From contig JAZTZP010000059.1 in the NCBI GenBank assembly GCA_045637525.1, forward strand, positions 1 to 21,636: a stretch of DNA of 21,636 bases, in the 5' to 3' direction. Position numbers and translations under genes: made by a program. The notes below the pieces were generated by a model. That model searched no databases. It worked only from the letters and a program-made list of their open reading frames with translations, and was not told the DNA's origin. This document shows positions 1 through 7,422 of the stretch, one piece after another. This DNA is from JAZTZP01 sp045637525. Its GTDB lineage: Bacteria > Bacillota > Clostridia > UBA1381. The stretch's first letter is position 1. Every line of letters starts with the position of its first letter.

Positions 1-362
1 AATATTCCGCACAATTTTCTTACACGCTCATTCATTTCTTTCTCTGTCACAGCCAGCTCCAGCAATCCCTTCGCCGCTTTCTCAAACTGCTGCCACAACT
101 CTTCTTTTCGACTGTCATTTAAGTCAAATTCCTGATTGATAAAGGTTCCCCTTCCCGTCACAGTGTAGATAAATCCCTCCTGCTCCAACTCTTTATATGC
201 ACGGGAAATGGTATTCGGATTAATCGCAAGCTTCATCGCAAGCTCTCGCACCGATGGCAGCTTGTCATCTGGCCCCAACACACCTGAGTAGGCCAGCTTT
301 CGGATACCATCCTTGACCTGCTCGTAAATCGGTCTTGGATCTCTGTAATTTAACTGAATCAC
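1..362 (-). CDS. GntR-family regulator, YtrA type (3' end cut by window)
   Basis: Reading the minus strand from a GTG at 362-360 gives an open frame of 120 codons that runs off the window edge. It opens IQLNYRDPRPIYEQVKDGI and continues with LPSVRELAMKLAINPNTISR and a wing segment YTVTGRGTFI, which is the classic GntR winged-helix DNA-binding domain. There is no room for a large effector domain, so this is the short YtrA-like subfamily (usually about 120-130 residues); probably only a few residues are missing. The GTG start is supported by GGAGG about seven bases upstream and by the lack of a competing ATG. YtrA-type repressors usually control ABC exporters encoded next to them; any such genes would lie beyond position 1. 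It starts 14 bases after the stop of the HemN-like gene in the same direction. Codon use looks richer in G and C than the radical SAM genes beside it, so it may belong to a different neighbourhood. Confidence 0.88.
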   Translation of the reverse strand, partial: MIQLNYRDPRPIYEQVKDGIRKLAYSGVLGPDDKLPSVRELAMKLAINPNTISRAYKELEQEGFIYTVTGRGTFINQEFDLNDSRKEELWQQFEKAAKGLLELAVTEKEMNERVRKLCGI

Positions 363-376
363 GCCTCTCCCTCCTT

Positions 377-1630
377 TTACAATTCTATTTTTTCCGGAAA
401 TGCTTCTTTTCGCATAATTCCCCACATCTTATCTATGTACGCCAATGTATAAAAATTCTCATAATAATGATAATAAAAGGCACCCTTTAGTGTCATAAAA
501 TATATTCCATCACTTTCAGTAACAAAGCCAAATATTTTTGCCAACAACAATTCAAATCCGTACAGCTTGTTTAGAGGAACTTTGAAAAATTTTTGAAACT
601 CGGATGAATCAACTTTCGTACTGTAAGCAGTCCAGAATAAATAGTAAATCATTCTTTGTCTTAAAGTAAACTTTATAGTAAGTGCCGTAGGCAAAGTATA
701 ATTCTTTACTCTCTTCATATATTCCTCAACAGAAAAAGTGTTAATCTTAAATTGATCCTTTAACAGAGTTGTAGCCGAACAACCAAACCCCAGAAAATTA
801 TCTCTGGTCATTGACGAATATTTAGATGTATCATTGTTTGAAAATGTCCATATTGAATCTCGTCTGTAACCTTTTGAATAGCAATATTTTGTTATTGCAT
901 CCAACAAATTCTTCTTTTGTTTCTTTTTCATTGTTTTAATTTTGCTCTTTGTAAATGTAAAATCAATGAATGGATAAATAGCAATATGATTTCCACCACA
1001 TTCAAATGCCATATCTATGTCGGCTTTTAAGTCTTCAAAGGTCTGATCCGGTAATGCAAAGATAAAATCCATAGAAATAGTTTCAAACTCTACTTCTTCC
1101 AAAATCGTTTTAATTTCTTTCGCATTTACCTTGCACCTTCCAAGTAAATTTTGATATTTTTCGTTAAAAGATTGAATGCCGATACTAATCTTTGTTATCC
1201 CTGCTATTTTGAGCTTCTTAAGCTTTGACACTTCTAAATCAGATGGATGAAGCTCTATACCAATCCCCTCTGTTATATCAAAGTATAGTTTGATTGTATT
1301 GATGATATCCTGTATTCTATCTGCTGCCAGAGCCGGAGAACCACCACCAAAGTAAAGACTTGTTACTTTCTTTTTCCCTGTGTGCATTTTCCCGGTTATG
1401 TGTATTTCCTGAATCAGGCTATCTATATATTCATTGCATTTTATATCATCATACAACTCTTTACAATAAGGGCAAAAGGTGCAAATTTGTTTGCAAAAAG
1501 GAATGTGCACATACAAGCCCATGTTTTGTTCATTATCATATTTTAGTTCTTTATCAAATTCATTCGTAAACACAAAAGGTTTTGTGCTTTTTGTCAGCCA
1601 CATTCTTGTGGCAGTTGTAATTATGCTCAT
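377..1630 (-). CDS. HemN-like radical SAM protein (coproporphyrinogen III oxidase family)
   Basis: A 417-residue radical SAM enzyme. The segment YVHIPFCKQICTFCPYC gives the CX3CX2C iron-sulfur motif (Cys46, 50 and 53, with a further Cys56), and it is followed by the glycine-rich SAM-binding motif YFGGGSP near residue 90. The HIPFC context is typical of the HemN/HemW family, whose members include oxygen-independent coproporphyrinogen oxidases, heme chaperones and heme-degrading relatives; I cannot tell which activity this one has. The frame could open 21 bases further upstream at 1651, overlapping the previous gene, but AAGGGTG sits six bases before the ATG at 1630, so I chose that start. It follows another radical SAM gene (1644-2546) after 13 bases, implying a co-transcribed pair that acts in one pathway. 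No other heme-synthesis gene is in the window, so calling it hemN would be unsafe. Confidence 0.85.
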   Translation of the reverse strand: MSIITTATRMWLTKSTKPFVFTNEFDKELKYDNEQNMGLYVHIPFCKQICTFCPYCKELYDDIKCNEYIDSLIQEIHITGKMHTGKKKVTSLYFGGGSPALAADRIQDIINTIKLYFDITEGIGIELHPSDLEVSKLKKLKIAGITKISIGIQSFNEKYQNLLGRCKVNAKEIKTILEEVEFETISMDFIFALPDQTFEDLKADIDMAFECGGNHIAIYPFIDFTFTKSKIKTMKKKQKKNLLDAITKYCYSKGYRRDSIWTFSNNDTSKYSSMTRDNFLGFGCSATTLLKDQFKINTFSVEEYMKRVKNYTLPTALTIKFTLRQRMIYYLFWTAYSTKVDSSEFQKFFKVPLNKLYGFELLLAKIFGFVTESDGIYFMTLKGAFYYHYYENFYTLAYIDKMWGIMRKEAFPEKIEL

Positions 1631-1643
1631 CTGATCACCCTTA

Positions 1644-2546
1644 TCATACATACTTTAGATATGTACGAAGCATTTCTGTAATTATCTTAACATTTCCTGT
1701 GAATGCCAGTGTATACTCCGCCACAAAAAAGTATCCGCACTTTTCACATAGTCCATCAATTTCTATGCATCTTCCACATATGCTTATTTTACCATTTTCT
1801 ACAACAACACATTGATAACAAGGCGTAGGAAAACTATTATCAATTATGTAAGGTAATGCACTTTTGAGATTAAAAACAGGCATTTTCTGTTTAATCATTT
1901 CTCTGATAATCTTACAACACTCCGTCTTATCCTCTTTTGTCAGTTCCAAAGCTTTGGTATCAGGATATGGTGTATGAAAATTAAAAGAAACTGCACGAAC
2001 ATTTTTTGTTTCCTTTGCCAATCGGCAAACAAATGGTATTGTATGCTTATTGATTTGATTTACTGCCATATAAAAGCAAATATTATCTGAAGTTGCTTGG
2101 TTTATATTTTCCATAATTGTGTCGAATGTATCACCACGAATAATATTATGATGAACCTTATCACCATCAAGACTTAAAAGTATCAAATCAGCTTCAGGTA
2201 AATCAATTCTGAATGTTCCGTTAGTTACGACATTAACAATTAAAAAACCCATTTGTTTTGCTTCTATGACCAAATCTCTCAGTGTTTTATCTTCATCCGT
2301 CCAAAGAAATGTTTCTCCTCCGCAGAAAAATAATATTCTGACACCGGTGTTATATAAAACTTGCATCTCTTCACGAATCTGCTTATACGGATGCACAACA
2401 GCAGTTATGTTATTTACAGAACAATGCTTACAAGATAAATTGCATTTATCTGTTAAAATAATTGTTCCGAGTATAGGTTCTTTCTTTTTGAATAAAACTG
2501 TCTTCAATCCAAATTTTGCAAAATATATAAAATCTTTGATTCTCAC
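1644..2546 (-). CDS. Radical SAM protein with cysteine-rich C-terminus
   Basis: A 300-residue radical SAM enzyme. TDKCNLSCKHC supplies the CX3CX2C cluster ligands (Cys35, 39, 42), and FFCGGETF (73-80) is the SAM-binding GGE motif. Near the C-terminus are six closely spaced cysteines (243, 246, 257, 260, 267, 270), arranged like the auxiliary iron-sulfur cluster regions of SPASM/twitch-type radical SAM proteins. Those regions occur in peptide-modifying and some tetrapyrrole- or lipid-modifying enzymes. The start is a GTG with AAGGA about eleven bases upstream; no better start is visible. It lies directly upstream of the HemN-like radical SAM gene, and the two probably form a two-step pathway or a two-enzyme complex. 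No small precursor peptide gene is visible beside it. Substrate unknown. Confidence 0.85.
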   Translation of the reverse strand: MRIKDFIYFAKFGLKTVLFKKKEPILGTIILTDKCNLSCKHCSVNNITAVVHPYKQIREEMQVLYNTGVRILFFCGGETFLWTDEDKTLRDLVIEAKQMGFLIVNVVTNGTFRIDLPEADLILLSLDGDKVHHNIIRGDTFDTIMENINQATSDNICFYMAVNQINKHTIPFVCRLAKETKNVRAVSFNFHTPYPDTKALELTKEDKTECCKIIREMIKQKMPVFNLKSALPYIIDNSFPTPCYQCVVVENGKISICGRCIEIDGLCEKCGYFFVAEYTLAFTGNVKIITEMLRTYLKYV

Positions 2547-2571
2547 TGCAAATCACATCCTTTTCAACAAA

Positions 2572-2681
2572 ATTCGACATTCTTTATATAAAGACTGTAT
2601 AATCCGGATGCCAATCAATTTCGCGATTGCGACACATAAGGTTTAGATGCATCAATTTTTCAAAGAAAGTTCACGTTAAGT
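2572..2681. repeat. Cassette-like spacer, 110 bp, imperfect inverted ends
   Basis: The left boundary is ATTCGAC (2572-2578) and the right is GTTAAGT (2675-2681) on the plus strand. Inside is the motif GTTTAGATGCATC (from 2641), which has close counterparts in two other spacers. It sits between the stop of the SLH/DKNYY gene and the ribosome binding site of the radical SAM pair. Confidence 0.55.
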
Positions 2682-2694
2682 TAGGATTAAAGAA

Positions 2695-3972
2695 TTATTT
2701 ACCCTCTACTATTCTATATCCCTCATAAACTAACTTCTCTGTTTTTGCTTTTCCTTCATCAGAATACAAAACCGCACCATCAATAAAGCCATATGTTTCG
2801 TTATTGTATTTTGCAATATCTTCAGAATTTATAATCGTCCCCAAAAATGTTTCCACAGGGCTAGTTCTCGACATACCCCCGCCTTCGATAACTTCAAATT
2901 TTGTAACATCATCTACATATAGAGGCAGACACCCATTATATGCGTCGTTTTTATCTTTTGCATAGGGGAATTCCAAAACTTCAAAAGTATCAGGATCTGC
3001 ACCAATAACTTTAAATACATCTCCACCATCTCGTAGATAAATATAAACAGAATTTTTATCTTTTGCATAATGACGTCTATCTTTGGTGCTAATCACTTCA
3101 AATGTATCAGGATCCGATCCTTCGATTTTGTGTGCCATAAAGTAAACGCTCTCATTATCTCTTGCAAAGTTTTCATACTCAAGCAATTTAAATTCATCTT
3201 TATTAACATCAATCGGTGTCACTCTCCTGCCAACTGCTATATCGTATGTGACATAATTCCAAGTGTCGTTTTCATATACATATCCAAGCTCACCTGCTTC
3301 TTTTTTCATAAACTCAGCAAGCCAGTTTATAAAATTTGCATCAAAAACTCTCATAACTGTAACAACAGCCTGTTCGGTAGTGTATGTGTCTTTGGGAGCA
3401 AATTTATTTTCTCCCACGCCTTTCATAAATCCCAAATTACTTATTCTTTGAACTGAACTCATAGCCCAATCAGATATATCGCTTATATCATCATATTCAT
3501 ACCAAAGTTCTGTTGCTGCCATAGGGGTTGTAATATCTATCATACGTACAATAATAGTTGCTGCTTCCTCGCGAGTAAGATTATCATCGGGAGCAAACTC
3601 AGTTTCCGTTTTTCCGTTGATGATTCCGATATGATGTAAGAACAGGACACCTTCATCTTCTGTATCAACAAATGCTTTATCTATAAAAGATGGGAACTCC
3701 GTCTCATCTTCTTCTAAATTTTCTTCGCGCCAAGTTTGAAAATAAGGTGTTTGTATAACAAGATTGAATATCAACTCACAAAAATCCAAACGAGAAATAT
3801 TTGATTTGAATTCATACCCTTTTTCACTATTTAAAAGATAGGAATTAAAAGCTCTATCGATACTTTCTTTTGCCCAATCACTACACTCGTACTCTGTGTT
3901 CGTGTCCGCATAGACTAACAATGATGAACAAGTGAATAATAATGTAATAATCAATACTAATGCTTTTTTCAT
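2695..3972 (-). CDS. Secreted SLH-domain protein with DKNYY-type repeats
   Basis: A 425-residue exported protein. A Sec signal peptide (residues 1-22, hydrophobic core LVLIITLLF, cleavage near VYA-D) is followed by three SLH-like segments. The clearest are residues 105-150, with INGKTETEFAPDDNLTREE, and 160-212, with MKGVGENKFAPKDTYTTEQ; the first, 28-75, is degenerate. The C-terminal half (about 235-425) carries repeats in the style of the DKNYY family: ARDNESVYF, AKDKNSVYIY and AKDKNDAY alternate with DPDTFEVI or DPDTFEVL. SLH domains bind wall polysaccharide, so this is a surface protein; the DKNYY half has no known biochemical role. The frame can open at a GTG at 3981, but AAGGTG eight bases before the ATG at 3972 supports the later start. 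It is the largest unit in the cassette-like series. Confidence 0.82.
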   Translation of the reverse strand: MKKALVLIITLLFTCSSLLVYADTNTEYECSDWAKESIDRAFNSYLLNSEKGYEFKSNISRLDFCELIFNLVIQTPYFQTWREENLEEDETEFPSFIDKAFVDTEDEGVLFLHHIGIINGKTETEFAPDDNLTREEAATIIVRMIDITTPMAATELWYEYDDISDISDWAMSSVQRISNLGFMKGVGENKFAPKDTYTTEQAVVTVMRVFDANFINWLAEFMKKEAGELGYVYENDTWNYVTYDIAVGRRVTPIDVNKDEFKLLEYENFARDNESVYFMAHKIEGSDPDTFEVISTKDRRHYAKDKNSVYIYLRDGGDVFKVIGADPDTFEVLEFPYAKDKNDAYNGCLPLYVDDVTKFEVIEGGGMSRTSPVETFLGTIINSEDIAKYNNETYGFIDGAVLYSDEGKAKTEKLVYEGYRIVEGK

Positions 3973-4001
3973 AAAGTACACCTTCTTTTTTTTTCAATAA
4001 T

Positions 4002-4167
4002 CTTCGACAATTCCCATCGTCGATTTTTTGTTCCTCTTGGTTAGGATACCGTTTGCATCCGCCATATATATTTTTTCTCATTTGTCAAAATAGGCTCAAA
4101 CCTGCATAAACACTGGGAAATCTAGATTGCATCTAAATCTTACTTATTGTAATAGTTTGTGTCAGGT
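4002..4167. repeat. Cassette-like spacer, 166 bp, imperfect inverted ends
   Basis: Boundaries CTTCGAC (4002-4008) and GTCAGGT (4161-4167). It is the longest spacer of the series and contains the internal motif ATTTAGATGCAAT (read on the minus strand) shared with the spacers at 2572-2681 and 4963-5022. No gene is visible inside; the short frame crossing it is not conserved-looking. Confidence 0.45.
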
Positions 4168-4183
4168 TATAACCAAAAAATTA

Positions 4184-4321
4184 TTATTTCTTTACACTAT
4201 CAACAATCTTTCTAATTCCAGAAAAAATCGTTGCCAAAACAAACATGGTTAATGAGTACATTAACACTCCCAAATAAAAATGTTGAGTAACTCCACCGGT
4301 TCCGTTAGGAAACAATAACAT
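4184..4321 (-). CDS. Small membrane protein, or 3' half of a frameshifted gene
   Basis: A 45-codon frame starting at ATG 4321, whose A is the last base of the TAA stop of the gene before it (TAATG). The product has one hydrophobic segment (LGVLMYSLTMFVLATIF, residues 18-34) and a basic tail ending VDSVKK. Together with the 64-residue upstream product it would make a membrane protein of about 110 residues, similar in size to the neighbouring units. The natural reading is therefore either one gene broken by a single-base frameshift near 4323-4340 or two translationally coupled small proteins. The stop lies at the usual distance (16 bases) from the spacer, which argues that this frame belonged to the original gene end. 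Confidence 0.55.
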   Translation of the reverse strand: MLLFPNGTGGVTQHFYLGVLMYSLTMFVLATIFSGIRKIVDSVKK

Positions 4322-4515
4322 TATACCACCACAAACAACATTCCAATAAAATATAAAAAATACGGTACCAACATTATCCGTTTTTTTGAAAAATGATCTG
4401 CAATATGTTTAAAAAGAAGTCTAAAGAAAAAACTACAAATTATAGAAACAACTATCATCACTCGACCATCTTCCCAAAAGAAACTACTTAAAATATAATC
4501 GTCAAGAAAATTCAT
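4321..4515 (-). CDS. Small membrane protein, or 5' half of a frameshifted gene
   Basis: A 64-residue product beginning MNFLDDYILSSFFWEDG, with two hydrophobic segments (about 20-35, VMIVVSIICSFFF, and 47-64, LVPYFLYFIGMLFVVV) separated by a basic loop. The frame opens earlier at a TTG, but AAAGGAAG nine bases before the ATG at 4515 fixes this start. The last hydrophobic segment runs straight into the stop without a tail, which is unusual for a complete membrane protein. The next frame starts inside the stop codon and supplies a third helix and a basic tail. I do not recognise the family. Confidence 0.6.
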   Translation of the reverse strand: MNFLDDYILSSFFWEDGRVMIVVSIICSFFFRLLFKHIADHFSKKRIMLVPYFLYFIGMLFVVV

Positions 4516-4537
4516 AAAACATCTTCCTTTCAACAAA

Positions 4538-4560
4538 TTTCGACACAGTTCGTGTCAAGA
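4538..4560. repeat. Cassette-like spacer, 23 bp (minimal form)
   Basis: TTTCGACACAG then TTCGTGTCAAGA: the two boundary heptamers TTTCGAC and GTCAAGA lie almost back to back and can pair through GACAC/GTGTC. It is the shortest member of the series, showing that the interior is dispensable. Confidence 0.5.
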
Positions 4561-4572
4561 CCGGACAAAAAA

Positions 4573-4935
4573 TTATTTATCTATAACTTTTGTTTTTGCT
4601 AATCTATCGCCTAATCTTTCCTTATCAAGTAAAACTAAAAGTGCCTCAACAGGCCAAATAAGAATTGTTATGTTTCGAACAATGAGATTAAATAATGATG
4701 GCTTATTTTCATTCAAATCTACAACTTTAATTTTCATTATTCTTTTGCCAATGTTTTGACCATTGATAATATCCTTAAAAAAGTAAATAAACATAAATGC
4801 CAATAAAAATATGTAATATATTTTCCGGAATAATTCAAAATCCGTTTTCACAAACATTTCAACCATTACAAACAAAGCAAATGCAAAGCATATAATTATG
4901 TGGTCGATTAAAAATGCAAGTATTCTCTTTCCCAT
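4573..4935 (-). CDS. RDD-family membrane protein
   Basis: A 120-residue membrane protein with the hallmarks of the RDD family: RILAFLIDHIIICF at the N-terminus (the Arg and Asp of helix 1), GQNIGKRIMKIKVVD in the middle, and RLGDRLAKTKVID at the C-terminus. There are three hydrophobic segments (about 5-25, 38-55, 88-103). RDD proteins are small membrane proteins; some have been proposed as ion antiporters, but most have no assigned role and this one is no exception. The ATG at 4935 is preceded by AAAGGAG. It stands alone between two cassette-like spacers (4538-4560 and 4963-5022), so it need not be functionally tied to its neighbours. Confidence 0.88.
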   Translation of the reverse strand: MGKRILAFLIDHIIICFAFALFVMVEMFVKTDFELFRKIYYIFLLAFMFIYFFKDIINGQNIGKRIMKIKVVDLNENKPSLFNLIVRNITILIWPVEALLVLLDKERLGDRLAKTKVIDK

Positions 4936-4962
4936 ATCTTTTCTCCTTTATTTTCCGACAAT

Positions 4963-5022
4963 ATTCAACATCCCTTATATGCGGGACAGACGGTTTAGAT
5001 GTAAACCGTTTTTGTGTCAAGT
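4963..5022. repeat. Cassette-like spacer, 60 bp, with internal palindrome
   Basis: Boundaries ATTCAAC (4963-4969) and GTCAAGT (5016-5022). The interior holds CGGTTTAGATGTAAACCG (4991-5008), a hairpin built from the motif found in the two other long spacers, and TCCC...GGGA just left of it. ATTCAAC is the only left end that fits the integron core consensus RYYYAAC exactly. Confidence 0.55.
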
Positions 5023-5047
5023 CTATGTCATGTTAGTACCCAAAAAT

Positions 5048-5482
5048 TTACTTGTTATTTCTTCTATATAGATCAATTAAAATAGCACTTATTGTTCCTA
5101 TAAACGAACCAATCGGCACAGAAGTTAATGCGAAAGTAATCAAATCAAAATTATCATCTATTACAAAAAGTACACACAAGAGCATTACAATAAAATAATA
5201 AATAATACTCATTGGTAGATATAAAGTCAAAAATTTTGATTTTTCATATTTCAACAACAGTATTGGAATCACACCTGATAATATTCCGCATATAACCAAA
5301 ACCACATCGTGTCTAATGCCATTAACTATTTCTTGGGTAGGCTGTTTCCCAACGAATTCTTCTCCACCAGTAAAAATCATAATTACATATGTATATATAA
5401 TGCAAAATAATGCGGATAAAATAGCTTGCATTAAAGCAGATTTGTTTGCGTTTTTCCACGAATCAATTTTTACTATTTTCAT
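5048..5482 (-). CDS. Four-helix membrane protein of unknown function
   Basis: A 144-residue protein with four predicted membrane segments (roughly residues 18-37, 58-76, 86-106 and 116-138), short charged loops and a basic tail DLYRRNNK. The N-terminus MKIVKIDSWKNANK is charged, so there is no signal peptide. The ATG at 5482 follows AAAAGGAG at a normal distance. I do not recognise the family; size and topology resemble several poorly characterised Firmicutes membrane families, but no diagnostic motif is visible. It is bounded by cassette-like spacers on both sides (4963-5022 and 5508-5538) and has no visible promoter of its own. Confidence 0.75.
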   Translation of the reverse strand: MKIVKIDSWKNANKSALMQAILSALFCIIYTYVIMIFTGGEEFVGKQPTQEIVNGIRHDVVLVICGILSGVIPILLLKYEKSKFLTLYLPMSIIYYFIVMLLCVLFVIDDNFDLITFALTSVPIGSFIGTISAILIDLYRRNNK

Positions 5483-5507
5483 TTACAACTACTCTCCTTT
5501 TGCCCAA

Positions 5508-5538
5508 ATTCGACATCCCTTATAGGCTCGTGTTAAGT
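5508..5538. repeat. Cassette-like spacer, 31 bp
   Basis: Boundaries ATTCGAC (5508-5514) and GTTAAGT (5532-5538), identical heptamers to those of the 2572-2681 spacer. The interior ATCCCTTATAGG shares ATCCCTTATA with the 4963-5022 spacer. Confidence 0.55.
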
Positions 5539-5550
5539 CGGGGGCAAAAA

Positions 5551-5859
5551 TTATTTGAAACTTATAATTTGATTCCCCTTATACTTTAAAGTTCCTTTTT
5601 CCTTGATTTTATAATTTCTATACGAAAATTCTGCAACATTAAAAGAAAGCTTTTTCTCGCTTGTAGAAAATACAACTATATAATGCTCTCGTTTGAATGT
5701 ACCTTGTATTCTTGAAACTGTGTTGGTTTTATATTTATCAAAAACCTGAGCTTTAACTGTTTTTACAGGTGCGAACGGGTTTCTCCAAAATTTCTTTATA
5801 ATCAAAAACCAGCATAATATAAATGTAACTATTGACAATGCATTAATAATGTTTGACAT
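5551..5859 (-). CDS. DUF2500-like single-pass membrane protein
   Basis: A 102-residue protein with one N-terminal membrane helix (residues 8-22, LSIVTFILCWFLII) followed by a small beta-rich domain. VKAQVFDKYK, YIVVFST, LSFNVAEFSY and GTLKYKGNQIISF follow the pattern I associate with DUF2500 (modified Lys-Ala-x-Val, then a Tyr-x-Val-x-Phe strand, then GTL.Y.G...I.F). DUF2500 has no established function. The start ATG at 5859 is preceded by GAGGTGAT five bases away. It is the first gene of the minus-strand cassette-like series. The region upstream of it (5860-5970) does not carry the spacer signature, so a promoter for the whole run probably lies there; an AT-rich TATAAT-like element is present but lacks a good -35. 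Confidence 0.72.
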   Translation of the reverse strand: MSNIINALSIVTFILCWFLIIKKFWRNPFAPVKTVKAQVFDKYKTNTVSRIQGTFKREHYIVVFSTSEKKLSFNVAEFSYRNYKIKEKGTLKYKGNQIISFK

Positions 5860-5972
5860 TCTATCACCTCATTCGCCGCAGATGTCGGCTTTACATGAAA
5901 TTATTATAAAATTATTACTCATAAAAAACGATATTAGTGGTTTAATCAAAAAAAAACGATGGGATTTAAAGA

Positions 5973-5998
5973 GAGGTCTGTTTTTTATGACAGACCTC
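5973..5998 (-). terminator. Putative terminator after the uracil permease gene
   Basis: A perfect 9-bp stem, GAGGTCTGT (5973-5981) with ACAGACCTC (5990-5998), and an 8-base loop lie about 60 bases beyond the permease stop. On the minus strand a run of nine T begins about 16 bases after the stem rather than directly at it, so termination efficiency is uncertain. The hairpin also separates the uracil genes from the DUF2500-like gene, which would otherwise be read through. Confidence 0.5.
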
Positions 5999-6056
5999 CG
6001 TAAACACATATTAAAATGCCGTATAATGAAAAGTTTATATTATACAGACGAATTTT

Positions 6057-7364
6057 TTAATCTTCAAAGCTGTAATCCTTACCGGGGAGGATTGCGTTAA
6101 GAATAATTCCGGCAAGGGCAGCTATTGCAAGACCTGTTAAAGTTATGCTTGTGCCGGCAACGGTGAATGTTATACCGCCTGAGAAGCCGAGGCCTGATAC
6201 TAATATAACTGCCGCTATTATAAGGTTTCTTGAGTTTGTGAAATCAACCTTGTTTTCAACTACGTTACGTACGCCGACTGCTGAAATCATACCGTAGAGT
6301 ATGAATGATACGCCGCCGATGATAGCTGTCGGGATTGAATTTACAAGGGCTGCAAACTTAGGTACGAATGAGAATATTATAGCAATTATTGCCGCTATTC
6401 TTATAACTAACGGGTCATATACCTTGCTGAGTGCAAGAACGCCTGTGTTTTCGCCGTATGTTGTGTTTGCAGGACCGCCGAATAATGCTGCAAGGCTTGT
6501 TGCAATACCGTCACCGAGAAGAGTTCTGTGGAGTCCCGGGTCTGATATGAAGTTTTTGCCTGTTGTTGCTGAAATTGCGGAAATATCGCCTATATGCTCC
6601 ATCATTGTAGCAAGAGCAATCGGTGCCATAACAAGGATAGCTGAAATATCAAATTTAGCAAGAGCAAACGGCGGAAGTCCGATTATTGAAGCTGAAGCCG
6701 CATTCTCAAAATTAAGTATTGCAGAACCATCTGCATTTGTCATGCCGCAAGCGTGCATGATTATTGCTGCTATATATGAGATTACTATACTTAAAAGTAT
6801 AGGTATAATCTTTATCATTCCTTTTCCCCATATGTTACAGATTATGATAACTGCAAGCGCAATTATTGCGAGCGGCCAGCATGTCTGAACGCTTGTAACT
6901 GCGGATGGTGCAAGTGTAAGACCTATAAGGATGATTATAGGACCTGTAACGACAGGCGGAAGGAAACGCATAACCTTTTTAATACCTACAAGCTTTACGA
7001 TAAGAGCAAGTATTACATATAAAAGACCGGCAATAACTATACCGCCGCAAGCGTATGGGAGCTTTTCAGCCTCGGAAAGCGTTGCATATATGCCTGTGTC
7101 AAGAGCTTTAACTGCGGCAAATCCGCCGAGGAAAGCAAATGATGAGCCGAGAAAAGCCGGAACCTTAAATTTTGAGAATACATGGAAAAGAAGTGTTGCA
7201 AGACCTGCACACAAAAGCGTTACCTGAACGCTGAGTCCTGTGAGGATAGGTACCAAAACCGTTGCTCCGAACATAGCAAACATATGCTGTATTCCGAGCA
7301 GGAGCATTTTTGGAATACCGAGTTCACGTGCATTGTAAATTCCTTCATTAGTAGATTGATTCAT
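6057..7364 (-). CDS. uraA: Uracil permease (NCS2 family)
   Basis: A 435-residue, multi-helix nucleobase permease that imports uracil through the cytoplasmic membrane, driven by protons. The start LGIPKMLLLGIQHMFAMFGATVLVP is the typical NCS2 opening (the QHxxAMFGATVLVP block). The family's substrate-site motifs follow: ATMMEHIGDISAI (Glu and His of helix 8) and GGPANTTYGENTGV (helix 10). Length agrees with UraA/PyrP proteins. The ATG is preceded by AAAGGAG. It lies 58 bases downstream of upp on the same strand, the usual salvage pairing in which imported uracil is trapped as UMP by the phosphoribosyltransferase. The gap holds no PyrR-binding loop or terminator that I can see. Confidence 0.95.
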   Translation of the reverse strand: MNQSTNEGIYNARELGIPKMLLLGIQHMFAMFGATVLVPILTGLSVQVTLLCAGLATLLFHVFSKFKVPAFLGSSFAFLGGFAAVKALDTGIYATLSEAEKLPYACGGIVIAGLLYVILALIVKLVGIKKVMRFLPPVVTGPIIILIGLTLAPSAVTSVQTCWPLAIIALAVIIICNIWGKGMIKIIPILLSIVISYIAAIIMHACGMTNADGSAILNFENAASASIIGLPPFALAKFDISAILVMAPIALATMMEHIGDISAISATTGKNFISDPGLHRTLLGDGIATSLAALFGGPANTTYGENTGVLALSKVYDPLVIRIAAIIAIIFSFVPKFAALVNSIPTAIIGGVSFILYGMISAVGVRNVVENKVDFTNSRNLIIAAVILVSGLGFSGGITFTVAGTSITLTGLAIAALAGIILNAILPGKDYSFED

Positions 7365-7422
7365 TTTCTTTATCTCCTTTTTTAAAAAAATTTATAATAA
7401 GTGAGCATGTATGCATCACATA

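Noticed and set aside
2572..5538. Canonical integron attC sites
   Set aside because: Only some end heptamers fit the core consensus and two sites are 23 and 31 bp, below the normal attC size; no integrase gene is in the window. Kept as cassette-like spacers only.
5849..6100. 83-codon plus-strand frame between the DUF2500-like gene and the permease gene
   Set aside because: It crosses the terminator hairpin, overlaps both neighbours antisense, and has no ribosome site or family resemblance.
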